Of a stretch of DNA of 6,624 bases, positions 1 to 6,624 are shown one piece after another. The notes under the pieces are model-generated. The model worked only from the letters and a program-made list of their open reading frames with translations, was not told the DNA's origin and did not search any database. A program made the position numbers and the translations under genes. Position 1 is the first letter of the stretch, and the number at the start of each line of letters is the position of its first letter. The DNA is from Candidatus Zixiibacteriota bacterium (lineage in GTDB: Bacteria; SM23-81): contig DAOVRJ010000141.1 of the NCBI GenBank assembly GCA_030628225.1, forward strand, positions 1 through 6,624, written 5' to 3'.

Positions 1-4
1 AGGG

Positions 5-25
5 GAACAGGCGGGACGCCTGTTC
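5..25. repeat. Perfect 9-bp hairpin repeat, CAGGCG core
   Basis: The arm GAACAGGCG (5-13) is followed by a GGA loop and its exact reverse complement CGCCTGTTC (17-25). The flanking TACCGGC to the right matches, from memory, a widespread family of short intergenic hairpin repeats. It shares its inner core, CAGGCG-NNN-CGCCTG, with the hairpin at 71-91. No T-run follows, so it is not a typical intrinsic terminator, although the gene to its left lies outside the window. The inverted repeat is seen directly; membership of a dispersed repeat family is inference. Confidence 0.75.
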
Positions 26-70
26 TACCGGCATGTCGTTTTGATCTCGCTTGAAAAGACTTTTACAGTA

Positions 71-91
71 CTTCAGGCGTCTCGCCTGAAG
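71..91. repeat. Perfect 9-bp hairpin repeat, CAGGCG core with swapped outer arms
   Basis: The arm CTTCAGGCG (71-79) is followed by a TCT loop and CGCCTGAAG (83-91). It has the same 21-nt length, 9-bp stem and 3-nt loop as the hairpin at 5-25, and the same inner six pairs. The outer three pairs are GAA/TTC in the first copy and CTT/AAG in this one, so pairing is kept while the bases differ. This supports selection on, or copying of, a structured element rather than chance. Function is unknown. Confidence 0.75.
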
Positions 92-101
92 ACCAAATAT
101 A

Positions 102-127
102 TGGGGGCAATTCATGAATTGCCCCCA
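102..127. repeat. 26-nt perfect palindrome, no spacer
   Basis: The half-site TGGGGGCAATTCA (102-114) is followed directly by its exact reverse complement (115-127), centred on TCATGA. It could act as DNA (a dimeric binding site or cruciform) or fold as RNA with a small loop. Similar GGGGC-AATTC-GAATT-GCCCC palindromes are, to my knowledge, common dispersed intergenic repeats in environmental genomes, and its position in a cluster of other hairpins favours that reading over a regulator operator. Confidence 0.75.
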
Positions 128-177
128 CAACTTCACCCTATATGTCCACCATGCCGGTGCCACATCATCACGGGTGA

Positions 178-196
178 GGGCGAGGGAACCTCGCCC
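178..196. repeat. 8-bp hairpin repeat, GGGCGAGG type
   Basis: The arm GGGCGAGG (178-185), loop GAA (186-188) and arm CCTCGCCC (189-196) form a perfect 8-bp hairpin followed by CTAC. Read on the minus strand it begins GTAGGGGCGAGG, a sequence start that I associate with small dispersed repeats in several phyla. It is the fourth hairpin in 200 nt and, like the first two, has a 3-nt loop. Confidence 0.65.
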
Positions 197-338
197 CTAC
201 AGCAAATCCTGACGGTTAACGGTACTGTCGGATCACCTCCGGCATTTCCGAACGGCGGCACCGCAAGTGCCGCTATCCAACTTACCCTCAGTGCCTCACT
301 CATCAGAAACTCCCTGTGACAGAGAGAATATTCCTCAT
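197..338. other. Leader region before the permease gene; two further hairpins, no gene seen
   Basis: This completes the roughly 340-nt stretch at the left edge without a convincing gene. It holds an imperfect hairpin at 209-231 (8 pairs, two of them G-T, 7-nt loop) and a perfect 7-bp hairpin at 255-273 (GCGGCAC, loop CGCAA, GTGCCGC). In-frame extension of the permease back to a GTG at 267 is possible on paper, but that codon lies in the 3' arm of the second hairpin and the added residues do not look like a transporter N-terminus. I found no convincing promoter close to the permease start. Confidence 0.4.
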
Positions 339-1235
339 ATGAACGAAACCATTCCACATCTTGGACAGGCCCTGTCGCTTCTCTGCGCCATCACCTGGGC
401 ATTTGCCATCATCCTGTTCAAAAAAAGCGGCGAAACGGTTCACCCCATCGCTTTGAGCCTCTTCAAGAACCTGTTCGCGGTGGTCCTATTCCTTCCCACA
501 ATGTGGATATTTCACGAATCGCTGATACGCCCGGTCCCGCTCAGCGAATATATGTTCTTTCTGTTGAGCGGTGTGATCGGCGTAGCAATCGGCGATACGC
601 TTTTTTTCGTCAGCCTCAACCGGATCGGGGCGGGGTTGTCGGCTATTGTCGATTGCCTGTACAGCCCTTCGATTATCATCCTGTCTGTCTTGTGGCTCGG
701 GGAGAAGCTCACTTTCCTGCAGGGGTTGGGTGCACTATTGATCATCTCCGCTGTTCTCTGCACAACTCGTCTCCAGCAGGAGGGGAAGATAAAACGCCCT
801 GACCTTTTATGGGGAATTCTATGGGGCGTATTGGCAATGGCGGCCATGGCCGTGGGCATCGTGATGATCAAACCATTGCTGGAAGAAACCCCCTTGCTGT
901 GGGTCATTGAGATTCGTCTCATCGGCGGCCTGATCAGCCTCGTTCTCATCACCCTGTTCCATCCTTCCGGCCGGAGAATCATCTCCTCGCTCTTTTCTGC
1001 CGGCAGTTGGGGTTACACGATCGGTGGCTCTTTTTGCGGAACGTACCTGGCCATGCTCGCCTGGCTGGCCGGAATGAAATTCACCCAGGCCTCCATTGCC
1101 GCGGCATTGAACCAGACCAGCACCATCTTTCTCTTTGTTTTCGCGTCCCTTTTCCTGCACGAGCCGATCACCCCGCGGCGCATCTTGGCCATCACCCTGG
1201 CCGTCTGCGGGGCTTTGCTGGTAATTATCGGCTGA
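339..1235 (+). CDS. DMT-superfamily permease with two EamA domains
   Basis: This encodes a 298-residue inner-membrane protein of the drug/metabolite transporter family, expected to export or exchange small metabolites; the substrate cannot be told from sequence. About ten hydrophobic segments are visible (near residues 10-30, 39-58, 71-93, 98-120, 124-143, 155-176, 183-204, 218-240, 248-268 and 276-298). They form two EamA repeats, about 8-143 and 155-297. The repeats end in matching blocks: an acidic turn (LGEKLT near 119, LHEPIT near 270) followed by a small-residue helix. Length is normal for the family. I chose ATG 339 because the first membrane helix follows at once and a weak purine-rich site (AGAGAGAA, 321-328) lies upstream; the alternative GTG at 267 adds 24 unconvincing residues. 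No terminator is evident after the TGA. It has no obvious functional tie to the genes downstream. Confidence 0.9.
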   Translation: MNETIPHLGQALSLLCAITWAFAIILFKKSGETVHPIALSLFKNLFAVVLFLPTMWIFHESLIRPVPLSEYMFFLLSGVIGVAIGDTLFFVSLNRIGAGLSAIVDCLYSPSIIILSVLWLGEKLTFLQGLGALLIISAVLCTTRLQQEGKIKRPDLLWGILWGVLAMAAMAVGIVMIKPLLEETPLLWVIEIRLIGGLISLVLITLFHPSGRRIISSLFSAGSWGYTIGGSFCGTYLAMLAWLAGMKFTQASIAAALNQTSTIFLFVFASLFLHEPITPRRILAITLAVCGALLVIIG

Positions 1236-1298
1236 ACTCCTGACACATCTGAAAACCGGGTCTGCACATCCCGCTGGATACCGGTACGGCCAAGCCCC

Positions 1299-1463
1299 AT
1301 GAATAACTCCTTGACTTCAACTCTGGCGGCAATTAAATTTAGTATTAGTCGGCATGTTCAGAAACCAACCGGGGGTGAGCCAGCACTGGATCTCTCTCTG
1401 TCGCATAACAGTATGGCCGACAAGTTGTTCGGATCTTACCTGCACGGCGAAGCCAGATCATGA
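1299..1463 (+). other. Doubtful 54-codon ORF ending in a GSYLHGE motif
   Basis: An open frame runs from ATG 1299 to TGA 1461-1463. It has no Shine-Dalgarno sequence, and the candidate tRNA promoter at 1311-1339 lies inside it. Its C-terminal words KLFGSYLHGEARS recall the G-T-Y-L-H-G catalytic-histidine motif near the C-terminus of CobQ-type class I glutamine amidotransferases, so it might be a decayed remnant of such a gene. The resemblance is only about seven residues and may well be chance. I would not annotate it as a protein without homology support. Confidence 0.15.
1311..1339 (+). promoter_or_regulatory. Candidate sigma70-type promoter for tRNA-Leu/tig
   Basis: TTGACT (1311-1316, 5 of 6 to the -35 consensus) is separated by 17 nt from TAAATT (1334-1339, 4 of 6 to the -10 consensus). 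The predicted start near 1346 would give a leader of about 155 nt ahead of the tRNA. It sits in the only AT-rich patch between the permease and the tRNA. No heat-shock sigma32 or CIRCE-type element was found here. Confidence 0.45.
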
Positions 1464-1492
1464 GACATAGGGGTGCTGTGCGCTGTTAGAAA
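1462..1492 (+). promoter_or_regulatory. Second candidate promoter close to the tRNA, GC-rich discriminator
   Basis: GAGACA (1462-1467, 4 of 6) and TAGAAA (1487-1492, 4 of 6) are 19 nt apart, with an extended -10 TG at 1484-1485. The -10 is followed by CCGGGCCCG up to the tRNA, a GC-rich discriminator of the kind associated in Escherichia coli with stringently controlled stable-RNA promoters. Transcription would begin only a few bases before the mature tRNA. The match is weaker than the one at 1311-1339 and the spacing is long. Confidence 0.25.
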
Positions 1493-1501
1493 CCGGGCCC
1501 G

Positions 1502-1586
<85 letters not shown>

Positions 1587-1601
1587 ATTAACGCCAAACT
1601 G

Positions 1602-1614
1602 TGAGGATAACTTG
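1602..1614 (+). promoter_or_regulatory. Shine-Dalgarno site deciding the TTG start of tig
   Basis: TGAGGA (1602-1607) lies 4-5 nt before TTG at 1612-1614. No ATG or GTG in the same frame fits the family N-terminus, and starting at TTG places the FRK ribosome-binding motif at residues 44-46, the position it has in E. coli trigger factor. The site sits inside the 25-nt gap after the tRNA CCA. Confidence 0.75.
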
Positions 1615-2886
1615 AAAGTCAAGATCACTGAGCCAAAAACCTGGCAGAGAATTCTGGAGATCGAGATCCCGGCGGACACGGTGAACGAGCAAATGGATTC
1701 CGCCTATAAAAAATACCGGCAGCAGGCTGTCCTCCCCGGGTTTCGCAAGGGCAAAGTGCCCATCTCCCTTATCAAGGCCAGGTTTTCACATGCCGTCGAG
1801 CAAACGGTCCTGCAGGAGCTCATCCCCCAGGCATGGGAAAAAGCCCGGCAAAAGAACAAGATCGACCCCATCGCCGAACCCGTGATCAGCGATGTGAAGT
1901 TCAAACCGGATCAGCCCCTCAAGTTCAAAGCCTCTGTGGAGGTCCGGCCGGAGATTCAGCTGACCGACTACACCGGCCTCAAGGCAAATAAAAGGGAGGT
2001 TCAGATCAGCGAAGATGATGTGCAGCAGAGCCTGATGGCCCTCCAGGATCGTCAGGCCATCATCTCCCCCTCCGATGGTCAGATTGGGGAAACTGACATC
2101 GTGATCATCGATCACTGGAAAGCCGATAAAAGCGGCATCCCCATCGTCGGCCAGAAGACCACCAATGTGCCCGTCGATTTGAGCTCCTCCAACGTAATCC
2201 CGGAGTACAGACAGGCTCTGATAGGAGCCTCCGCCGGTGATCAAAAGCGGGTGACGGTGACCTATCCGGCAGATCATCCGCAGAAGGATCTGGCCGGACA
2301 GGAGGTCTCCTTTGTGTTGAAAGTCAAGGAGATCAAGAAGAAAATCCTTCCCCCTCTGGACGACGAGTTCGCCAAATCCGTCAGCGACCTGCCGACCATG
2401 AAAGCTTTCCAAGAAGCTGTTTACAAAAAGCTGAAAGAGCAAGAAGAGCAAAAAGCTAGGAGGGACGTGGAGGAACAGATCCTCGATCAGATCATCGAGA
2501 AAAATCCCTTTGAGGTGCCGGAATCCCTGGTGGCCGGCTATATCGAAGCCCTGATCTCAGATATTCACCCGGGCCAGCATAAGGAAGAGGATCTGGACCA
2601 ATTGAGGAAGTCATATCAACCTCTGGCCGTCCGCTCCGTGAGACGGTGGTTCATCTTAGAGGAGATATGCAAAAAAGAAGGCATTCACGTTGAGGAGAAA
2701 GAGCTGGCCGCCCAGGTTGCCACTATGGCCAAAGCCCGGGGCATTGATCCGCAGAAAACACACAAACAACTGGCCGAGTCCGGTCAACTTCAGAAGTTAC
2801 GTCGCAATATGGAGGAAGAAAAAACCCTTAGTTTCCTCGTCCAAAAAACCCAGGTCAAGACCGTGCGGTCAAAGCCGGGCAAATGA
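1612..2886 (+). CDS. tig: Trigger factor (ribosome-associated chaperone)
   Basis: A 424-residue trigger factor, close to the 432 of E. coli. It binds the ribosome near the tunnel exit and shields nascent chains; it also belongs to the FKBP-type peptidyl-prolyl isomerases. The N-terminal ribosome-binding domain (about 1-115) carries PGFRKGKVP at 42-50, with FRK at 44-46. The FKBP-like domain spans about 158-243 and includes [16 protein letters not shown] (195-210) and DLAGQEVSF (226-234), a degenerate form typical of trigger factors. The C-terminal chaperone arms begin at [10 protein letters not shown] (246-255) and are rich in charged helix, with [10 protein letters not shown] (298-307). The TTG start is supported by the Shine-Dalgarno site at 1602-1607. 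The gene is 25 nt after tRNA-Leu and 61 nt before clpP, the classical order. No truncation or frameshift is seen. Confidence 0.97.
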   Translation: MKVKITEPKTWQRILEIEIPADTVNEQMDSAYKKYRQQAVLPGFRKGKVPISLIKARFSHAVEQTVLQELIPQAWEKARQKNKIDPIAEPVISDVKFKPDQPLKFKASVEVRPEIQLTDYTGLKANKREVQISEDDVQQSLMALQDRQAIISPSDGQIGETDIVIIDHWKADKSGIPIVGQKTTNVPVDLSSSNVIPEYRQALIGASAGDQKRVTVTYPADHPQKDLAGQEVSFVLKVKEIKKKILPPLDDEFAKSVSDLPTMKAFQEAVYKKLKEQEEQKARRDVEEQILDQIIEKNPFEVPESLVAGYIEALISDIHPGQHKEEDLDQLRKSYQPLAVRSVRRWFILEEICKKEGIHVEEKELAAQVATMAKARGIDPQKTHKQLAESGQLQKLRRNMEEEKTLSFLVQKTQVKTVRSKPGK

Positions 2887-2947
2887 ACTTCGCCGGGGAC
2901 ACTTGCGCACAATTCACTCCCACAGAAAGATAACCGGGGGTATCTCA

Positions 2948-3532
2948 ATGAGCTTAATTCCCATCGTGGTGGAACAGGGCGCGCGGGGAGAGCGAGCCTA
3001 CGACATTTTTTCACGACTCTTAAAAGACCGCATCATCTTTGTCGGCCACATCATTGACGACGCCATCGCCAATTTAGTCATCGCTCAGCTTCTTTTCCTG
3101 GAGGCGGAGGATCCAGACAAGGACATCTTCCTCTACATCAACACGCCGGGCGGCAGCGTCTCCTCCGGGCTGGCCATCTACGACACCATTCAGTATATCA
3201 GGTCCGACGTGGCCACCATCTGTATGGGCCAGGCGGCCAGCATGGGGGCTTTGCTGCTCTGTTCGGGGACGAAAGGAAAACGGTCAGCCCTGCCCCACTC
3301 GCGGATAATGATCCATCAACCCTGGGGGGGCGTTCAGGGACAGGTGACCGACATCGAGATTCATGCCAAAGAGCTTCTGGTTCTCCGAAGCCGGATGAAT
3401 GAGATCCTGGCCAAGCACACCGGGCAGCCCCTGAAGAAGATCGAGCAGGATACAGACCGGAATTTCTTTATGTCCGCCGAGGAATCTCAGAAATACGGTA
3501 TCATCGACGAAGTTATCGAAAAGAAACAGTGA
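2948..3532 (+). CDS. clpP: ATP-dependent Clp protease proteolytic subunit, catalytic Asp replaced by Asn
   Basis: A 194-residue ClpP, the family's usual length with almost no propeptide. ClpP forms a two-ring tetradecamer that degrades chains fed by ClpX or ClpA/ClpC. The start at ATG 2948 follows GGGGGT (2936-2941) and gives the normal N-terminus, [19 protein letters not shown]. The nucleophile is Ser98 in GQAASMGA (94-101), and the catalytic base is His123 in HSRIMIHQP (117-125). The oxyanion stretch TPGGSV (66-71) is present. The third triad residue, Asp171 in mature E. coli ClpP within DTERDRFLS, aligns without gaps to Asn172 in DTDRNFFMS (168-176). The rest of the protein is fully conserved, so it is not a decayed copy. 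Similar Asn triads exist, notably Listeria ClpP1, so reduced or partner-dependent activity is possible but not shown. clpX follows after 86 nt. Confidence 0.96.
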   Translation: MSLIPIVVEQGARGERAYDIFSRLLKDRIIFVGHIIDDAIANLVIAQLLFLEAEDPDKDIFLYINTPGGSVSSGLAIYDTIQYIRSDVATICMGQAASMGALLLCSGTKGKRSALPHSRIMIHQPWGGVQGQVTDIEIHAKELLVLRSRMNEILAKHTGQPLKKIEQDTDRNFFMSAEESQKYGIIDEVIEKKQ

Positions 3533-3574
3533 AGCTTAAAAACATCACTGAGAATCGGGGCCTGATTTAAGCGA

Positions 3575-3583
3575 TGGTATGAT
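3575..3583 (+). promoter_or_regulatory. Candidate extended -10 promoter for clpX
   Basis: TGGTATGAT contains an extended -10 TG and a hexamer TATGAT (3578-3583) matching TATAAT at 5 of 6 positions. No good -35 is seen, which is tolerated by extended -10 promoters. The start would fall near 3590, leaving a leader of about 29 nt before the GTG of clpX. This would allow clpX, and perhaps lon, to be expressed apart from clpP. Based on motif only. Confidence 0.35.
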
Positions 3584-3618
3584 GGCCTTTTTCTCTCGCC
3601 CCCACACATGAGGTTACC

Positions 3619-4860
3619 GTGACCGCGAAGAAAGAAGAACCCTCCTGCTCCTTCTGCGGCAAACTGCAGAGCGAGGTCAACCGGCTGATATCCAGCCACT
3701 CCGCCAACATCTGTGACGAGTGTGTACACCTCTGCCGCCAGTTGCTCCAGTCCGAGGCCAAAGCATCAACTCCCGACATTCCCTCGCCCACGCCAACAGA
3801 GATCCGCGCCGCCTTAGACGACTACGTCATCGACCAGGAACGGGCCAAAAAAATTCTCGCTGTGGCCGTCTACAACCATTATAAGCGCATCGATTACCAG
3901 CCCTGTGCCGACTCCGTAGAGTTGGAGAAAAGTAATATCCTGCTCATCGGACCCACGGGTACTGGAAAAACGCTGCTGGCCCAAACTCTGGCCAAGTCGT
4001 TGCATGTGCCCTTTACCATCGCCGATGCCACCGCCCTCACTGAGGCCGGATATGTCGGGGAGGATGTGGAAAATATCCTGGTCCGGCTTATACAGGCCGC
4101 CGACTATGATATCGCCAGGGCTGAGAAGGGCATCATCTACATCGACGAGATCGACAAGATCGCCCGACGGGATGCCAATCCCTCCATCACCCGCGATGTC
4201 TCTGGGGAGGGCGTTCAGCAGGCTCTTCTGAAAATCCTGGAGGGCACCATAGCCCACGTTCCTCCCAAAGGAGGACGAAAGCACCCGGAACAGCTTCTGA
4301 TCCAGATCAACACCAAGAACATCCTCTTCATCTGCGGAGGAACCTTCGACGGCCTGGAAAAAATCATAGATCGTCGCTGCAACAGAAAGGTTTTGGGGTT
4401 CGGCGCCCCGATCAAAAGCAAACAGGGGAAAAGAACCGGCCATCTCTTCTCCCAGGTCCAGACCGATGATCTCCTGAAATACGGCTTCATCCCCGAGCTC
4501 GTCGGGCGTCTGCCGGTGGTAGCCACCTTAGACGAGCTGGATGAAAAGGCCCTGTTAGACATCCTCGTGCAGCCGAAAAACGCCCTTACCAAACAGTATC
4601 AGAAGTATTTCGAGATGGAAGGGGTCCAGTTAACCTTCGCCCCAGAGGCCCTGAAGGCTGTAGTCCAGAATGCCTCCAAGAGGAAAACAGGAGCCCGGGG
4701 ACTTCGTTCGGCGATGGAGGGGGCTATGCTGGATATCATGTACCATCTTCCCTCTCAGTCAAGAATCAAGCAGTGTCTCATCACGCGAGAAGTCATCACC
4801 AGGGGGGCTCAACCCATCCTCACCAAGACGCCGAGACGGAAACAGGCAACCCGAGGATAA
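3619..4860 (+). CDS. clpX: ClpX, AAA+ unfoldase subunit of the ClpXP protease
   Basis: A 413-residue ClpX, near the usual 415-425. The hexamer recognises, unfolds and threads substrates into ClpP using ATP. An N-terminal zinc-binding domain has Cys10, Cys13, Cys32 and Cys35 (CX2C-X18-CX2C). The AAA+ module follows, with Walker A GPTGTGKT (111-118), pore loop GYVG (144-147), Walker B IIYIDE (172-177), RKH loop (221-223), the ClpP-docking loop LGF (261-263), the arginine-finger region PELVGRLP (294-301, Arg299) and sensor 2 GARGLR (360-365, Arg362). LGF replaces the IGF of E. coli, a known functional variant, so docking to ClpP is expected. The GTG start has GAGG at 3610-3613, five bases upstream; the ATG at 3608 is in another frame and stops after four codons. 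All ATPase motifs are intact. lon follows after 24 nt. Confidence 0.97.
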   Translation: MTAKKEEPSCSFCGKLQSEVNRLISSHSANICDECVHLCRQLLQSEAKASTPDIPSPTPTEIRAALDDYVIDQERAKKILAVAVYNHYKRIDYQPCADSVELEKSNILLIGPTGTGKTLLAQTLAKSLHVPFTIADATALTEAGYVGEDVENILVRLIQAADYDIARAEKGIIYIDEIDKIARRDANPSITRDVSGEGVQQALLKILEGTIAHVPPKGGRKHPEQLLIQINTKNILFICGGTFDGLEKIIDRRCNRKVLGFGAPIKSKQGKRTGHLFSQVQTDDLLKYGFIPELVGRLPVVATLDELDEKALLDILVQPKNALTKQYQKYFEMEGVQLTFAPEALKAVVQNASKRKTGARGLRSAMEGAMLDIMYHLPSQSRIKQCLITREVITRGAQPILTKTPRRKQATRG

Positions 4861-4884
4861 CCATAAAGGTCCGGTGAAATTGCC

Positions 4885-6624
4885 ATGATCTCTATTAAAA
4901 GAGAAGATGAGCTCATCGAGCTTCACGAAAAGCTCCCCATTCTGCCCCTGCGGGATGTGGTCATCTTCCCATACATGATCTTTCCTCTGCTAGTGGGGCG
5001 TCAAATGTCCATCACCGCCCTACAAGAGGCGATGATGCTCGATCGACAAATCCTGCTGTGCACCCAAAAAGATGCCAGCGTGGAGGTCCCAGACAAGAAC
5101 GATTTATATCGTGTGGGCGTTGTGGCCCGCGTCCTGCAGATACTTCGCCTACCCAATGAGACCATTAAAATTCTCATCGAGGGTCTGGTCAGAGCAAAAA
5201 TCAAGAGGTTCCTCAGCAGCAAGGGGTTTCTCCAGGCCAGGATCGCTCCCATAAGCGAACATCCGTTGAAAAATGACGCGGAAACGCAGGCTCTGGTCAG
5301 AAGCGCTCTCACCCAATTCACCGAATATGTGAAGTTAAACCGCAGGATTCCCGACGAGGTCCTGCTGTCCATCGGGAACATCCAGAATCCTCACCGCTTA
5401 GCCGACACCCTCTCCGCTCATATCATCCAGAGTCCCCAGGTGAAACAGAACATCCTGCAATCGCGGAATCTTCGGGAGCGTTTCGTCGAGGTCACCAAAA
5501 TCTTAGCTGCCGAAAAACAGATCCTGGAGATCGAGGAGAAAATCGACGGCCACGTCCGTAGCCAGCTGGAGAAAGGTCAGCGGGAATTCTATCTGCAACA
5601 GCAAATGAAGGCTATCAGAGAAGAGCTGGGAGAAGAGGAAGAGACGGCTGAGACCACCGAGTATGCCCTTAAGATCCATGAAGCTAAGATGTCTCCGGAA
5701 GCGGAGGAAAAAGCCCTCTCAGAGCTAAGCAAATTAAAGAAGATGCACCCCACCTCTCCGGAATCGACGGTGGTTCGCAATTATCTTGACTGGCTGATCT
5801 CTCTCCCCTGGCAGAAAAAGACCAGGGACAAGTTGCGCATCCAGGTGGCAGAACGCATTCTGGATGAGGACCACTACGGTTTAAAAAAGCCCAAGGAGAG
5901 AATTATCGAGCACCTGGCGGTGATGAAGCTGGCCAAGCAGGTGCGCGGACCCATCCTCTGCCTGGTGGGACCGCCTGGAGTGGGTAAAACCTCCCTGGGA
6001 AAATCTGTGGCCAGGGCACTGGGCAGAAATTTCGTGCGTGTCTCTTTGGGAGGAATCCGGGATGAAGCCGAGATTCGCGGCCATCGCCGGACCTACATCG
6101 GCTCGATGCCGGGCAAGATCATCCAATGCCTGCGGAAGGCCAAGACGAATAATCCCGTCTTCCTTCTTGACGAGGTGGACAAAATGAGCATGGACTTCCG
6201 CGGCGATCCCTCAGCAGCGCTCCTGGAGGTGCTGGATCCCGAGCAGAACAACACCTTCAACGACCATTACCTCGAGGTGGACTTCGACCTCTCCAGCGTT
6301 TTCTTCATCACCACGGCCAACACCCTGCCGTCCATCCCCCTACCCCTGCAGGACCGCATGGAGATCATCCGCCTCCCGGGATACCTGGCCTTCGAGAAGC
6401 TCAAGATCGCCCGGGAATTTCTCATCCCCAAACAGCTAAAACTGCACGGCCTGAAAGCCGAGACTCTCAGTTTTAGCGATGGTGCGCTGAGCGGTATCGC
6501 GAGCCAGTACACCCGCGAGGCAGGGGTGAGAAACCTGGAGCGGGAAATCGCCACTATCTGCCGCAAGGTGACCAAACGGGTGGTGAGCAAGAAGATCAAG
6601 GGGTCGGTGAAAATCACCCGGAAG
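4885..6624 (+). CDS. lon: Lon ATP-dependent protease, N-terminal 580 residues (cut by window edge)
   Basis: An open frame from ATG 4885 to the last base without a stop; the family is about 780-820 residues, so roughly the last quarter is outside the window. Lon is a homohexameric AAA+ serine protease that removes damaged proteins and specific regulators. The N-terminal substrate-binding domain begins with LPILPLRDVVIFPYM (17-31), and a charged coiled-coil region covers about 205-300. The ATPase shows Walker A GPPGVGKT (362-369), pore loop GHRRTYIGSMPGK (399-411, Tyr404), Walker B VFLLDE (425-430), LPLQDRMEIIRLPGY in the arginine-finger region, and sensor 2 in YTREAGVRNLERE. The Ser-Lys protease domain cannot be seen. 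GGTGA (4873-4877), 7 nt upstream, is a modest ribosome site. The 24-nt gap after clpX suggests co-transcription. Confidence 0.96.
   Translation, partial: MISIKREDELIELHEKLPILPLRDVVIFPYMIFPLLVGRQMSITALQEAMMLDRQILLCTQKDASVEVPDKNDLYRVGVVARVLQILRLPNETIKILIEGLVRAKIKRFLSSKGFLQARIAPISEHPLKNDAETQALVRSALTQFTEYVKLNRRIPDEVLLSIGNIQNPHRLADTLSAHIIQSPQVKQNILQSRNLRERFVEVTKILAAEKQILEIEEKIDGHVRSQLEKGQREFYLQQQMKAIREELGEEEETAETTEYALKIHEAKMSPEAEEKALSELSKLKKMHPTSPESTVVRNYLDWLISLPWQKKTRDKLRIQVAERILDEDHYGLKKPKERIIEHLAVMKLAKQVRGPILCLVGPPGVGKTSLGKSVARALGRNFVRVSLGGIRDEAEIRGHRRTYIGSMPGKIIQCLRKAKTNNPVFLLDEVDKMSMDFRGDPSAALLEVLDPEQNNTFNDHYLEVDFDLSSVFFITTANTLPSIPLPLQDRMEIIRLPGYLAFEKLKIAREFLIPKQLKLHGLKAETLSFSDGALSGIASQYTREAGVRNLEREIATICRKVTKRVVSKKIKGSVKITRK

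Noticed and set aside
41-69. TTGATC-17 nt-TACAGT as a promoter for the permease
   Set aside because: Both hexamers match at only 4 of 6 positions, the site lies inside the repeat cluster, and it is about 270 nt from the permease start with several hairpins between.
41-319. 92-codon open frame across the left-hand repeats
   Set aside because: It runs through four palindromes, and its translation is the proline/glycine-rich text that such repeats give when translated; no ribosome site and no recognisable domain.
2082-2340. Trigger-factor FKBP domain lacking classical FKBP active-site residues
   Set aside because: The domain is degenerate in many trigger factors, including those I recall from related groups, so this is within normal variation.
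1786-2451. Long minus-strand open frames inside tig, and similar ones in clpX (3814-4443) and the permease (512-982)
   Set aside because: They lie antisense to clearly recognisable genes, have no recognised domains, and are expected by-products of codon bias.
3557-3592. Possible terminator between clpP and clpX (GGCC ... GGCC followed by five T)
   Set aside because: The stem is only four Watson-Crick pairs plus two wobbles, with a loop of about 21 nt; too weak for an intrinsic terminator.
3608-3622. Four-codon upstream ORF (ATG AGG TTA CCG TGA) overlapping the clpX GTG start
   Set aside because: The ATG overlaps the Shine-Dalgarno site of clpX, and it has none of its own; the overlap is most likely coincidence.
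4399-4407. LGF instead of IGF in the ClpP-docking loop of ClpX
   Set aside because: LGF occurs in other functional ClpX proteins, for example mycobacterial ones, so it does not suggest altered docking by itself.
4885-6624. Lon without a protease domain
   Set aside because: The frame is open at the last base; the missing part is explained by the end of the window and not by truncation in the genome.

Overview
The window carries a housekeeping protein-quality-control locus, all on the + strand, preceded by an unrelated membrane-transporter gene and a repeat-rich leader. The order after the transporter is tRNA-Leu(UAG), tig (trigger factor), clpP, clpX and lon; lon runs off the right edge. The moderately GC-rich coding sequence, the tig-clpP-clpX-lon order and the wording of the proteins suggest a Gram-negative bacterium, perhaps of the Desulfobacterota (former Deltaproteobacteria). 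That placement is a judgement from the sequence and was not tested by a search.

Layout. Positions 1-338 hold no convincing gene. They contain a dense cluster of perfect or near-perfect palindromes (5-25, 71-91, 102-127, 178-196, 255-273), most of which look like the small dispersed intergenic hairpin repeats found in many environmental bacteria. Positions 339-1235 encode a 298-residue EamA/DMT-family permease. Positions 1236-1501 are intergenic, with two candidate promoters for the tRNA/tig unit and a doubtful 54-codon ORF. A class II tRNA-Leu lies at 1502-1586, and tig starts only 25 nt later at a TTG codon. clpP follows at 2948, clpX at 3619 (GTG start, with a possible promoter of its own) and lon at 4885.

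How the genes work together. Trigger factor meets nascent chains at the ribosome exit tunnel and helps them fold. ClpX is the AAA+ unfoldase that feeds substrates into the ClpP peptidase chamber. Lon is a second, self-contained AAA+ protease. The locus therefore pairs co-translational folding with the two main routes of cytosolic protein degradation.

The point most worth a second look is in ClpP. Ser98 and His123 of the catalytic triad are present, but the position that aligns with the catalytic Asp is Asn172 (AAT at 3461-3463). I see no new multi-gene system in this window; the genes are otherwise a classical conserved set. The other notable observations are the palindrome cluster, where two hairpins share a core but carry base-swapped, still-paired outer arms, and the very tight tRNA-tig junction.
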